Shown here piece by piece: positions 44,407 to 56,500 of a stretch of DNA of 64,000 nucleotides (position 1 is its first letter; every line of letters begins with the position of its first letter). The DNA is from Apodospora peruviana. Its lineage: Eukaryota > Ascomycota > Sordariomycetes > Sordariales > Lasiosphaeriaceae. The stretch is from positions 310,001-374,000 of the forward strand of contig JAUEDM010000001.1 in assembly GCA_033439685.1 (NCBI GenBank), in the 5' to 3' direction. The translations under genes and the position numbers were made by a program. The notes beneath the pieces were generated by a model. It ran no database searches, was not told the DNA's origin, and was given only the letters and a program-made list of their open reading frames with translations.

Positions 44407-46428
44407 ATGACTATGGTATCATTGTCCACTACTCCCCAGAATCCTTCCAACTCTGCTGCTGCCGATATGTTAGTACGGCTGCAAGCCGAGTACGAGCAGC
44501 TCGAGTTGGAGCGACAAACGTTGCTACGGTTGCGGCAGATACAGGAGGAACAGGCCGTGTTGAGGGAGAAGATTGCGGCGGCGATGGCGGAGGCGGAGCG
44601 ATCTTTGGGGCAGGGACGGGGACAGCCAGGTGATTCCGCGACTCATCAAACTCAAACGAACGAAGAACATCATCCACAACCATACCTACGCGACATGTTT
44701 GTGTCAGCAGCAGAGGACGAGATAGGAGATAATGCTGCTGCCAGTGCCAGCCCGTTCGTATTGTCCCTTCGGTCCTAGGAACTCGAATGTTCAATCCCCA
44801 GCGACCTTTGAGAGGAGGACAGGGTCGTTCCGCTGCTAATCAACAAACGAACGAACATCCATACCTACGCGACATGTCAGCAGCAGTAGCTGAGAGACCA
44901 GGAGGTTACGCTGTCGTCGGTCCCTCATCGCCGTCCGTTATTGCTGCCCCTTCCATCCTAGAAACTCAGATGTTCAACCCTCGGCTTAATCGATCTTTGG
45001 GACACGGTCGTTCCGCTGATCAACAAATGAACGAACATCCATAGCTACGCTACATGTCAACAGTAGTAGCTGAGAGACCAGGAGGTTACGCTGCCGCCGG
45101 TCCGTTCTCACAGCCGTCCGTTGTTGTTTTTGCTCCTTCGGTCCTAGGTAGAACTCAGATGTTCGATCCCGTGCGATCTTTGGGACAACAGGGCTCCTCC
45201 GCTGATCGTGGACAGACGAACGAACATCCACCATACATACACGGCATGTCAGCAGTAGCTGAGATACCGCCTTCCGTTGGAGTTGCCGCTCCTCCTTCCG
45301 TCGTCCCAACAACTACTCAGATGAGGTTCAACCCCGAGCGATCTTTGGGCCAGGGCTCCGCTGATCAACAAACGAATGAACATCCGCCACACTTACGCAA
45401 CATGTCAGCAGCCGCCGAGATAGTTGACGCTGCTGCCGGTCCCTCACAGCCGTCCGTTATCGCTCCCCCTTCCGTCGTCCCAACAACTACCGGTACTCAG
45501 CAGATGAAGTTCGACCCCAACCTTGACTGTTTTACTTATGAGGAAAACAAACAAAAGATCAACCGTCCTTTTGACCCAACGCCAATGCAAGAAGTAAATG
45601 ACACGACGACGTTGACTTTGATCATTCTAGATCAGCTGGTTAAGTCGGAACAACCAACAGTCAGAGTTTACTTGTAGGAGAAAACAGTATGTATACCTTA
45701 GCTACCTACCTTGTTGATCTCACAAGGTTACCTAACATTATGTTCAGCACATCCTACGTCTCTGGCCATCACACACCTATAAAACCGACAAAAGAAACTC
45801 TGCCGCCCAGATATCTATTGCCTGAACAACACCGCCAAACAAATGGCCTGCGCCTTCTATCTATTCGACCAAGAATTAGTCAACGCAGAGAAGTGCGCTT
45901 CCTGCTCCGAATGAGAAAACCACTCCGGTCCTCTTCCAAACTGCATAACCATCAGAACAGACAGAGATGGGCGCACCGGTAGTCCGTGCATTAATTGTTC
46001 CTTCAAACATGAGGGGACTCATTGTACTTCGTGGATAGGTAACGTAAATTCCACCACTCTTAGATACAGTAATAAAGAGTATTAATATTCGAGGTGGAAA
46101 AACAGCTCAAATGCGACCACGGGAAATCGCGTTGGACCGGTTGGAGATGGGCATTTCCGCTGGCCCTATTACGATGAAACTGGTAAACAGGTGGACTGAT
46201 GAGCAAGCGCTTGAAGCGCACAGGCTTGTCGAGCAGGAGATCTTGGCTCGTCGAGCTGTTGAAGAGGGCGCGGCCCTGACAATCCCGGGGACGGGGACAG
46301 GGATAGGTCAACTGCCGGTGCGAAAGAAAAAGTCCGCCGCTGCTTTGTTGAACAGCGGAGCACAAATCCAAAGCGGCGCGGCTGCTGGACCTTCTTTAGG
46401 TTACTTGCAACTCATCACAGTGGGTTGA
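44407..46428 (+). pseudogene. decayed repeat protein with DUF3716-like Cys domain
   Basis: The start (44407-44778) encodes a coiled coil (LQAEYEQLELERQTLLRLRQ). About five degenerate units of 54-63 residues follow, each with RSLGQG, TNEHP, LR-x-MSA and PSV motifs; unit methionines at 44787, 44970, 45159, 45321 and 45504 are all spaced by multiples of three. After a likely intron, 45748-46037 encodes HTYKTDKRNSAAQISIA and a cysteine domain (CASC...LPNC...CINC...HC) resembling DUF3716. A last exon (about 46105-46428) is Arg/Glu-rich. Faults: a frameshift in unit 1 (before 44787), TAG at 45042, a one-base shift near 45820 and TGA at 45912. Once translated, now dead, is the best reading. Confidence 0.65.
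44584..45530 (+). repeat. five-unit coding tandem repeat
   Basis: Units of 183, 189, 162 and 183 bp after a first, frameshifted unit of 203 bp. Each carries CGATCTTTGGG, CAACAAACGAACGAACATCC and ACATGTCAGCAG blocks. Spacing in multiples of three marks it as an array that evolved under translation. Confidence 0.85.
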
Positions 46429-47517
46429 TCAGTGTGGTATGTGTATGTGTTGGGTTTGATTGTTTGGTTCAGTTCAGTTGTGACCGCGCTCAGGGTTTCG
46501 TTTCATCAGCTTGTCGGCTTTTCTTTTTCTTTTCTTTTTTTTTTTTTTGGCATGTATCGAGCAGTTCACTTAGATAACTGGCGGATGCGGTCCTGGTATT
46601 ACGGCGGGCGATACCTTGCTTGTTGGTTGTGTGGAATTAGACGGACGGCTGAAGGAGCGTGAAGGAGCCTGATTTGAACTACAGTTTCCTTGGCCAAGAA
46701 GAGCAAGCATGTGTCCAGGTGTACTACGGTAATCAAGCTGTCAGAGGAAGATGTATGCGGAACGGGCGGAAGGTTCAGGAAAGTGACAGCATTAATGGGA
46801 ATACTATAATAAGCAAACGTCGTTGAAATAATGAAAAGTGAGTGTTGAGTGTCGGCCACCCAGCCCGTGAAAAACGCCTTATTAGTCGGAGAGAGTGCTG
46901 AGACAAGTAAACGATTTGCTTCACCAGATGAAACTACGCACTAATCAGACAGTATCGTATCTGCGGACCCTCTTCATCCACTCAATTGTTCACATGCCGG
47001 ACAGATGTGTAACAGCACGAGAGTTCTAAAGCAAAAACGACACAAGAACATATAAGATGAGAATAGACAATGAATAAATACTATAATAAATACCATATGA
47101 TATATACAGTCCAATTCCTAAGTTACTAACAAAGTGAAAAATAACGTGCCAAAACAGTCTGTCTGCCAACAGACAATAAAAGAACGCCCAAAAACTCCGA
47201 TATCAAATCCCCAAACCGGCAGGTCGTAGGCAGGTATCTATATGACCTGGACCTCGACCGCTATCACGATGCCCTGTATAGTCTTTTCTTTTTCTCTCTC
47301 TCTTCATTGTCGTGGAACCGTGACACTTCATCTGATTCCTTCTTCTCATCCTCATCTCTCTAACCATCATTCCGTCTCTATAAAGTTATGTTTTCATGCA
47401 AAAAAAAAAAAAAAAAACTACACCATTGTCTGAACAGGACAAGACGCAATCAAAATAATGCAATGCAAGTGGATATCATGAAACCATCGTAGTCATTTCT
47501 TCTCTGTGTCCGCGTCA
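46429..47517. other. convergent 3' intergenic region
   Basis: No gene. Contains a T-rich run near 46520-46550 and an A-run of about 18 at 47400-47417, the latter close to the NAD kinase 3' end. Confidence 0.5.
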
Positions 47518-49570
47518 TCACATCCCCAAAAGACTCATCTGCCTCCTAAGGGGACTCGCACCGCCGCTTCCCTCCTCGCTAACATAGCAAGCAGAATCGG
47601 TATCGATATCCCACCCGTCGTCCTCTTCCTCCTCGCGGTCAGTACCGGCGGCGGCATCGAACCCCTTCTGCGTCGCAGCGCGCGTGTTCCACCTCAAGGT
47701 GCGCGACACGCTGTCGAACCACTCCGTGTCAGTGCGAACCACAGTCGGGAAGGGGTACTGCGACGCCGTGATTGTGACGTGGTCTCCCTGCTTGAGCTCG
47801 ACGCGGCCCTTGCCGTCAAATGCACAGTAGGCGGTCGCGCGGCTGTTGCGTGGGACCGACACGCGCAGCAGCAGCGTGTCCGATAATACCATGGGCCGAA
47901 AAGAGAGGGTGTGCGGGCAGATGGGGGTGAGTAGGATAGCGGGGATGTCCGGATGAACCAGTGAGCCTCCGGCAGATAGGGAGTATGCCGTAGATCCTGA
48001 GAACAGAATTAGTGTGAAAATCTTCAAGGAAAGTGATACGATAAAACTTACCAGTCGGCGTGGAAAAGATACAGCCATCCGCCTGAACCACGGTCAACAA
48101 CTCATTGTCACCGTACAGCTCCAAGTTTGAGACATACGGCGACGGACCACGGTCAATGACGAGCTCGTTGAGGACCTCAAACTGCTCGCCTTCCTCCATC
48201 TCATGACCCAGGGGCCCGTCACGGTATACAGTGCAAGTAAACCGCATGCGCAAGTTAACCCGCATACCGTCTGACCCCAAAATGCGATTTAGGTGGTCCT
48301 TGTACCTCTCAAACTCGAACGTGGTCAAGAAGCCCAAGCTGCCGAGGGCGAAGGACAAGACAGGCGGCACAACGCGCTGGAAGAGCCACGAGGTGAACAG
48401 GACGGTACCATCTCCACCGAGCGTCAGCACCAAGTCAAACTTCTCAGGTTGGCTCCAGCACAGGTCGGGTGACCAGTACCTGAGCATGTCCTGGAAGCGG
48501 GGGTTTTCCCCGAGAATGCTGTTGGCGTTGAAGCGCTTCGAGTTACGAAGCTTGGCATCAACATAGACGTTGACGCCCAGGTCGGAGCCGTACCGTGGTG
48601 TCCGGAGCAGCCAGAGTGCTAGTTCGCGTGTCATCACCACCAGTTGGTTGTCACGGGCCTTTGTGACGATCATGATGTTTTTGACCGCACGCCTGATGGG
48701 ACGGCGCTGAAGCTGTTTTGCGACCTCGCGGACGCTGGTGGCGGTCTGTACGAGGCGGGAGTGCGACATCCACTCATCGGCCTTGATCTCCTCTAGCACT
48801 TTGTCCAAGTCGACGGCGTCGTCGAAGCGATTGTGGTAGAAACATGGGGACTGGAGAGAAGGAAAGGGTGCAGTGGGCGTCATATTTGTAGTCCTCGAGT
48901 TTTGGGCCTGGGCGAGACCATTGAGGGCGTCGCACAGTTTTTGCGACGACGAGGTTGAGGGCCGGTTATCGGTGTTGTTGTTGGCTCCTTGGGAGGACAT
49001 GTTGTGCGCCGAGAGCATCCCGCTCAGGGACAGGGCCTGGGGTTTGTTGTTTCGAGCCACCGAGGCCAACGCTTTCATAATAGTCTGTCGTGGGATAGAC
49101 TCGACCGAGAGCTTCTTGCGGTGATCGGCGGCGCGCGGAGATAGGTGCTGTTGTTGGAGATAGGGAGATGCGGAGGTAGCGGCCGGTGACGGTTCAGGGT
49201 CCGCCGGTAGCGGGCTAGAATAGCTTATTGGAGCCGAAGGCGGGGTGGACAAGATGTGGTCGATGGTGTTATTAAGTTCGACATATCGGAAATCGGATTT
49301 TGGGCTCGTGAGCGGTTCCGGAGTTCTCGAGTCCTGTTCTTGTGGTGCAGCATCGGGACTCTTTTAAGGAGTGGTCAGCGTCGGAAGGAGAAAACGGGTT
49401 ATTAACTCCATCTGTTGCACATGGATTGTTTCCATTCCATGCATGACAGGATTTGTGGTGGGATGGAAGCGGGACCTTACCTGAAAGGCCAGTTTGTGGT
49501 CGGTCGGATTCCTGAGGCCGAGGGCTGGATGTATCGCCGTGGGCGAAGAAATGGGGCCTGAACCTGACAT
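47518..49570 (-). CDS. UTR1: NAD kinase
   Basis: Three exons (49570-49481, 49360-48052, 47996-47518) give 625 residues. The catalytic core has the NAD-kinase motif GGDGT near residue 343 (LVLTLGGDGTVLFTSWLF), the LGSLGFLTTFEF stretch and TGSTAYSLSAGGSLVHP across the last intron near residue 466. The enzyme makes NADP from NAD and ATP. The long N-terminus is disordered and Ser/Pro-rich; with no presequence, a cytosolic Utr1-type enzyme is more likely than the mitochondrial Pos5 type. The first exon (MSGSGPISSPTAIHP) is inferred: the long frame has no ATG near its start, and a GTAAGG donor with an AAAAG acceptor joins this 30-residue exon in frame. The tail ends in acidic EEEEDDG and SLLGM. Confidence 0.93.
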
Positions 49571-52500
49571 GATGGGGGTCGAACAAGGAAGGTGGGGTCA
49601 CTATTTTCTGCCCGGATTGCACTTTAGCCTTGGTCCCGCCCGCGTCCAGGCCTCTGCACTCCGCCAAATTGCCCGGCCTAGTGCTGCAGGCTCGCTGCGA
49701 ATCACTCACCGACCTCAATATAAACGCCCGGCCACACCGTACCTTAGGTTGGCGTGGTACGCAGTTTTGTGCCGAACTAGGTCGCTTGATCGGGCTTTTC
49801 GGATCGGGCGGAACAGAGATGGGGTGTCTCTGCAATGCACGCTGTCCCGTGTAATGCACTGTATGCGTATGTTCCGTACTGTAGTACGCAGAAGTTCGCT
49901 GCACACGATATGCAGGCGGAGGAGACCCGGGGAGCTGTTCTGACGACGTCACTTATAGCCTGGCTGTACTTTTCACGATCTAGAAGATGCGGGAGATGGA
50001 CAGGTCCAAATCGATCAATCTGGAGTACATCAAAGTCAGCTAGGGCGCCTCCTTAGATCCACGGCTGCAATGTCATGTTCCACTACAGTACCGCTAGGTG
50101 GTGTAGCGTAAATATGACAAGAGACCGTCGTAGGATTAAATTAGACTTCGTTTGACTTACAAGAATCTTGAGCTATGGCAGCTCACTGGACAGTCACGTT
50201 GAGACGGACGGCAGAGAATGTGATCCTGTCCAACAAACTCAGGACGGGAAATCTTTCAGGGAGAGGGGTCGGTGGCGGGGTCGAAGTCCGTAGTCCGCTG
50301 ACTGAGCTCGGCGATTGGCAGCTGTTGCCCGTGCGATGTGATCCGGGTGCAGATTCAAATGCACGTGGCCCGGAAAAAGTGAAGTGTTGGAGAATAAATG
50401 GGAGGAATGACCTTTCAGTGCCTCTATTTTGAGGTATGGAAGGAGGTGGTATGCCGAAAAAGAATGCTGAGAGAATCGAAGAAGAACCTGTCTCTTATGT
50501 AGTTGAAAATAGAATGCAATGCAGACTGTCGATGGAGCTATCGAAGGTGATGACGTTGACGATTGGGTCTGTGGGAAATGGCGTCTGATGAACCGAATCT
50601 AATGTTCTAATATTAAAAGGCTGTATTGTGAAGAGCAAGTGAATCCAAGTGACATATATGATATATCTGAAAGGACCGGTTTGAGTTGTGGGGGAGGCGA
50701 AGAAAAATAGGAGACACAACACAAAACTGAAGGCAAAGGGCAAAGGCAATTTGCTAGAACTACCAGAGCTCTGCTTCAAGTTTCGGAGGGAAAGGTGGGG
50801 AAGGGTTTAGGGAAAAGACTGAAGACCGGACGAGAAAGAAGAGAGAGAGACATCGTGACACACCATGCGTGCTGTTTATTAAAGGTACACCGCGACCAGT
50901 CCTGGTGGATAAACCTTGACGGTGGCGGAGGGTTTGGAGTGCAACTCGAGATCGCGATGGAGCTGTGCGGCAGGGATCTCCGTAGCTCAACTCAGCTTCA
51001 GGAGCTTCCAATGCCAAGATATGTCCGGGTACGTACCTACTCAGGACTGTCGACGGATTATCGACAAGGATACGAGGCAGGGCAGGTGGGTATGACGGCA
51101 GACAGGGTACGGACACTACGGAGCGTGTCTTGCGGGATCCAAGCTATCGATCTTCCATGCAGGAACCTATCGCTGGTCAATCCGTCTTTGGACTCCCGGC
51201 GAGAGGTTCACCACGGACAATCAATACGTGAGTTCAAGTTCCCAGGATCCTACCACAGACCGTGCAGGAGAGGGGCGTCTGTGACGGTTTCTAACTGGAA
51301 GAAAGGGACCTTGCTTGTAGGTGTCGATAATAATAGTTGACCGCTAGGACAAAGTCAAAGTCATGTCATTTCCAGCATCACGCCTGGTTGGTCCAGAGGC
51401 TCTAGGATACTGATACTGGACATGAGGCATGGTGAACTTGGATAGGCAGTCCGTCCGAGTGGTCGGTACAGAGTTACCATGCCGTACTTCCGTACCGTAC
51501 CAGGGGCCTGACGACCAGCGCTGGGTATGCGAACAGTCTCATCTTGGCTCCACGCGGCTGGGGTCTTCCAGGCGAAGAGGCCGGGGAGGCTCAGGGAGGA
51601 AGGGGACGACGTTAGTGCGGCATCGTCTAACGGCACGGATTACCATCGCTGGCATATCTACGGACCGGGCCAAGTGAATATTGGGACTGGGGGTCGTTCT
51701 CCTGCAACGTCAAAGGTCGGGCGTGCTAAGGGTATGCCACCCCACAACGGATCCAAGTAGCCGCATAACGCGAGGTTCCAGGCTTTCACTCTGTGTCGCG
51801 CTGGTCCTCCTCCTGTCCTACGGTCTGAAGCGATACTGGCGGTTCTTCGGCCCTGCTAAAACACCATGGATTTCCGAGTAAAATGTTTGGAAACTTCGAC
51901 GAGGAATGGGGAAGTGCTCATGAGGTGTTCTCTGCAGCCTTTGTTTGACCCGCAGGGATCACACAGCTGCACATCCTTCGCGCGCCAATCAACCAAGCGG
52001 GCGAGTGAAGATCAGAGAAGCTGTTGGGTCACTTCGAGCCGGAAATCATCACTGACTCGCAGCCTCGCAGTGAGGCGAAAGGAGATGCCATCAGGGTTGT
52101 CTTTTGCTTTGCTGTTCAGTGCACGTGAAGAAGCAAAGGAGACCCCCGCAATGTCGCATTCAGGGCAGCGTAAGCTTCCCCATCCTATTTGTTTCGTTGT
52201 TCCAAGGGCCATACCCCCACATCTCGAGGGAAAAGGGAAACTCAATTGCGCGTACGGGGTTGTTTGGAACAAGAGCCTTCACATTCATTGTCGTAGGTTA
52301 GCGCTCGCTCCAGGGTCCAAGAAGGTCCAAGGTTTAGATTGTCTGTGTTATCATTTTTGATTAGCCTCATCCTTGCAGAAAAAGCTTGTCAAAGACCCAA
52401 GACCCCGTGTCAGAGCCTTTGCAAGGAGCAAAGGTGAGATGAAACAAGGCCTCAGCCCACAAATGAAAAATCCCAAACGCGGCCACGCAGGCGGGATCCA

Positions 52501-52974
52501 CTGGACTGTTTGAGGCGTTCGGCCATAGAGACACACAAGAGTTTTCCAAGTGACAAAGATTACCGGACAGATTGAATCAACAGACCCCAGGCGAAAGGGG
52601 GTAATAGGTCATCCGTACAACAAGAGCTTCAGCTTTTTCCACTTCGCGATAACTGCCGGCCCGCTGATTTGCAGCTTGTAGCCGCGCCGGCTGGCAGGCC
52701 GTCTCTGGGGTATTATGCTCTGCCATTCTTCCACCCGTTTTCGTCCCACCTTGCGAACGTCTCTCACAGCTGTTCCTGGCTATGTTGGCACGATCGATCC
52801 ATGCTGTTTTGTGATTGTGTGCTTCGACACTGCAATGACACCGGCCCTTTCCCGGTCTGGCGGAGCGCTTGACCATACGCAGTTCTCTGGACTTGGATTC
52901 AAGACGATACGTGGCTGGTGTGGGGGAGGCGAAGCGAGGCCAGGCCTGACGATTTCGATAACGAATTGCTAGCC
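49571..52974. other. 3.4-kb gap without a supported gene
   Basis: Frames of up to about 180 codons occur (50795-51340, 51866-52360) but none shows a domain, plausible splicing or low-complexity coding pattern, and they overlap others in different registers. The left 300 bases are the NAD kinase promoter; the right end is the 3' flank of RRP46. Confidence 0.5.
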
Positions 52975-53892
52975 TCACTTCCAGTGAAGGTCGGCCGCGA
53001 CTTTGTCTTCCAACGTTGACCGAATAAACTGGTGCATATCCGCAGGTCCGGCGTCGTCGTCGTCGTCGTCTAGCATCATGTCGACGTCTGACTTGCTCGT
53101 CTCCGATTTGCAGCACACGTCCTCGGCTGTCTCATAGACCTCATCCCACTCCTCCACCGTAAAGTCTCCTTCGCTCTCGGCGAGAAGCAGCTCACCCTGC
53201 GAGGTGAAGGCCAACACGTGAACAGACTGAGCGGCCTCGAGCTCTCTCGGGGAAGGATCAACCACCAGCTTCTTGGACTTGGTCTCCGGAACAACTGCCA
53301 CCACACTTGCGGTTGCAGTGGCCCTCATTGGCACAGCTGCCGAGAGCAAGGCGAGGATGGCCGTCTGGAACAGAGCCGGCATGATGGAAAAGTTCTAAAC
53401 GTGGGGGGTTAGCATTGCTTTGACGAGGTCTGCCGTTGAGGCTATTTGTCTCTTACCAGACTGGCCTGAACGAGCTTCGTATTTACATAGTCGTTTTCCG
53501 GCGTCGCCTCGATCTGGAGAACGATCTGGATCAGAGAGCGAGGGAAGTTCTTGACAAGAATGATCTGGGTGAGCGACGACTGAAGGATTGATTCCAGGTG
53601 TCGTTCTCGCGTGCCTATATAGACGACGTTGGTTGGTGAGTCTTTGACTATGGTATGGGCTTGAAAATGGCATGGAGCCGAAACCACGATGGGCTCACTC
53701 ACCTCCAACCCCTGCGGCCGGTCGTACGATGACATCGACGTGAGCCTCATATGCATGTTCGTCCCGGCGCTGTGCCTCGATCGGCCCGTTCACCGAGGCC
53801 GTGACTGTGTATCCCGCGTGCGAGTACTTGGCGGATCCATCTGCTCGTGGAAGTACCGACAGGGCGGCTTGTGGTGCTGCTGTCACTGTCAT
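52975..53892 (-). CDS. RRP46: exosome core subunit Rrp46 (RNase PH fold)
   Basis: Three exons (53892-53703, 53614-53457, 53394-52975) give 255 residues. The RNase PH-like fold is seen in LPRADGSAKYSHAGYTVTAS, VNGPIEAQRRDE, the IVRPAAGVGGTRERHLESIL stretch that crosses the first intron, and FPRSLIQIVLQI. VDPSPRELEAAQSVHVLAF follows. Rrp46 is one of the six RNase PH-type ring subunits of the RNA exosome in nucleus and cytoplasm and is catalytically inactive in fungi. An acidic Asp-rich insertion (a short run of D) near the C-terminus is a local feature. The gene is divergent from RRD1. Confidence 0.95.
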
Positions 53893-54264
53893 TTTTGTTA
53901 TCGTTGAGGCTACCTTGATGGACTGATTGAACTTTTTTGGAGGCTCTTGTCTTGGCGAGGATTTGGACTGGCGAGGCGAGCTGGGAAAAAGCCCCACTAC
54001 GCGACTTAACTGGGCTGATCTGCAGGACACCGACTAGCTTGCTTTGCCCCGCATTTCAACTTCCGCCTGCAGCACGTCCGACGCCCGTTGTCCCCTTGAC
54101 GCTGGGCATCGATCATCACCTCATACGATTTACACCATCTTCAGACCCCAACGGTCAGAGCCTTACATCGAAATCGAACAAATATTCTTCTCATCAAGTT
54201 ATATGCGAAAGGACAGATCAAACAAATAAATCAACCCAAAACATATTGTTCAGTTCAAACGACA
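53893..54264. promoter_or_regulatory. bidirectional promoter between RRP46 and RRD1
   Basis: Only 372 bases separate the two divergent start codons, so both promoters share this space. No canonical TATA box; an AT-rich stretch lies within 80 bases of the RRD1 ATG. Confidence 0.6.
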
Positions 54265-55578
54265 ATGTCGGACGCCGCCGCTCCCTCGAGCCCCGGGCCG
54301 GCGCCGTCACCTTCCCCCAGCGGCTCCGGCATCCCAAACCTGAAGGACCGCATCCCGAAGCTCGAACCCCGGCGGCGACGAGCGGAACCCTCAAATCCAG
54401 TCCCAATCCCCGAGACACCCGCCCTTCCGCCTCGCCCCGATCTCTCAACCCTCAACTTCCGTCCACCGAGCCGCCGGATCTTGTCCCCAGCAGACCACGA
54501 GTTTTTCCTCGCCTCACCAACCTACAACCTCGTCCTCTCCTTCGTTTTCAGTCTAGCAGAATCGGTCGTCGACACGCCCATCTCTTCCCTCAAGGACGAC
54601 TCAACCCTTTCCCCTCCCGTGAAAACGATCCTCCGCATCCTCAACGACGCAGAAACACAATGCAAAGATTCCCCGCCCGATGACCAGGGCAGCTCGCGCT
54701 TCGGCAACAAGACCTTTCGTTTGTTTCTTGACAAAGTAAAACAGCGAATGCCGGAATGGCACGCCGCTTTTGGCATCACCGACAGTAACGCCGTGTCTGA
54801 AGCGTCCGTCTATTTAAGTCAAAGTTTCGGCAACCGTTCACGAATCGACTACGGCTCAGGCCACGAGCTCAACTTCATCATGTGGCTGCTCTGCCTGTAC
54901 CAGCTCTCCATTTTGGAGAGGACCGATTTCCGTGCCCTCGTCCTACGCGTCTTTAATCGCTACCTGGAAGTGATGCGCCTCGTGCAGAGCACGTACTACC
55001 TCGAGCCGGCCGGCTCCCACGGCGTCTGGGGTTTGGACGATTACCAGTTCCTTCCATTTCTCTTTGGGGCAAGCCAGCTGCTTCACCACCCTTATATCAC
55101 GCCGCGTGCGATTCATCAGCAGTTGACGTTGGAAGAATTTGGCGACGAGTACATGTATTTGGGACAGGTGGCGTTCGTGAACAGCACCAAAACCGTAAAA
55201 GGACTGCGGTGGCACAGTCCCATGCTGGACGATATCAGCAGCGCCAAGAACTGGGCCAAGATCGAGGGCGGGATGAGAAGGATGTTTGTGTCGGAAGTCC
55301 TGAAGAAGTTGCCCGTCATGCAGCATTTCCTGTTTGGGTCGCTGATACCCGTTGCCGAGGGGATGAGCAGTAAACAAGAGGGAGGAGACGAAGAAAGTGG
55401 TGAGGAGGATGAAGAGGTCGAGGTGTTTGATAAGGACGGGGTGAGGCATGTGCATCACCAGGTGACTGGTTGGGGCGATTGTTGCGGCATCAAGGTGCCA
55501 AGTAGTATTGCTGCGGCCGAAGAGATGCGGAAGCGGGGAATTGGTGGGGAGCACTTGAGGAGGATACCTTTTGACTGA
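54265..55578 (+). CDS. RRD1: PP2A phosphatase activator (PTPA), Rrd1 type
   Basis: One intronless frame of 437 residues. PTPA signatures are plain: RIDYGSGHELNFIMWLLCL, GVWGLDDYQFLPF, YITPRAIH and KTVKGLRWHSPMLDDIS with the WAKIEGGM stretch. PTPA is a peptidyl-prolyl isomerase-like activator that loads metal into PP2A-type phosphatases; Rrd1 acts with Sit4-type phosphatases in the nucleus and cytoplasm. The acidic C-terminal extension (EESGEEDEEVEVFD) and the length match Rrd1 rather than the shorter Rrd2. The N-terminal 60 residues are Pro/Ser-rich and disordered. Confidence 0.96.
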   Translation: MSDAAAPSSPGPAPSPSPSGSGIPNLKDRIPKLEPRRRRAEPSNPVPIPETPALPPRPDLSTLNFRPPSRRILSPADHEFFLASPTYNLVLSFVFSLAESVVDTPISSLKDDSTLSPPVKTILRILNDAETQCKDSPPDDQGSSRFGNKTFRLFLDKVKQRMPEWHAAFGITDSNAVSEASVYLSQSFGNRSRIDYGSGHELNFIMWLLCLYQLSILERTDFRALVLRVFNRYLEVMRLVQSTYYLEPAGSHGVWGLDDYQFLPFLFGASQLLHHPYITPRAIHQQLTLEEFGDEYMYLGQVAFVNSTKTVKGLRWHSPMLDDISSAKNWAKIEGGMRRMFVSEVLKKLPVMQHFLFGSLIPVAEGMSSKQEGGDEESGEEDEEVEVFDKDGVRHVHHQVTGWGDCCGIKVPSSIAAAEEMRKRGIGGEHLRRIPFD

Positions 55579-56500
55579 TTGAGGAGTTATTGGGATGGCT
55601 TTCTACCAGTTGACGAGGTCTCTACTGTGCGGTGGCCATGCCTTCTTATCCATCTATACGGGGTCAAATTTGTTTACCTGTGTAATATTTTATGGAAGGG
55701 GTAAAAGGATGACAGGGCGTTCAAAATTGCATAGGTAATTTGGCACCGTCTCCTTATTCGTCTTAAAGAGTTATCTCCACCCGACTCACCCCTCCTCTTC
55801 AGTCTCATTAGAGCACCGAGTAGTGAGTAGCTATGACAAATGGCCTGGGTTGCCCGGAATGAGTCTAGATCGAAGAAGCATGCCTATACGGCTTCATTTA
55901 CTATCCGTGGTCCCAACTATGTCGATGATACGGATAAACAACCACCACCATACAGACCCTCCTGAACACAAACACAGAATAAACAGCTTAGCACATCCCA
56001 TATACAAAGCGTGCAGTATGTATATTCCTCCGATGCGCTTGAATGATCTGATTAGTTCAGCTAGGCCGCAATACAATAGTCAGCTAGCCGATAAACCCGT
56101 AATATGTAGTGGCTAAGCCATCCACGCCCTCCCGATACAAGGCCAACTTAACGAACCGTACCCAACAAAGCAGCAGACTTCCTTCCCACACAAACAAGCT
56201 GCTTGGGATTATGCCTTGTGTGAAGATTGCTCGATGCAAAGGGTATCAGAGAAAGGGAAAAAGAAAACAAAAGCAATCCCCAATAAAAACGCCGCCGCCC
56301 ACCGCTAGTTCTTCCTTGTTGTTTGTCCCGCCCACCCCTTGATCGAAACCGCCGAAATGCCAATAATGATGCTTGAACAAAAAGAAAGAAAGACAGCCGC
56401 CCATAATGCAATTCCACATTGTGTCCGAGATTTCGGAAGTCCGAAAGCCAATAACCCCCCCTCACCATAGTTATTTACCCCTGAAGTTTGTCAGAAAACA
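55579..56500. other. convergent 3' intergenic region
   Basis: About 0.9 kb with short overlapping frames and no supported gene. Confidence 0.5.

Noticed and set aside
49272..49952. 226-codon minus-strand frame
   Set aside because: Starts from GTG, runs through the NAD kinase promoter, first exon and intron in a different frame from the kinase.
50795..51340. 181-codon + strand frame
   Set aside because: No domain, no splice context and irregular composition; not enough to call a gene.
51866..52360. 164-codon + strand frame
   Set aside because: No domain; ends in poorly structured sequence and is overlapped by antisense frames.
52577..53116. 179-codon minus-strand frame
   Set aside because: Arg-rich out-of-frame reading of the Asp-rich RRP46 exon continued into its 3' flank.
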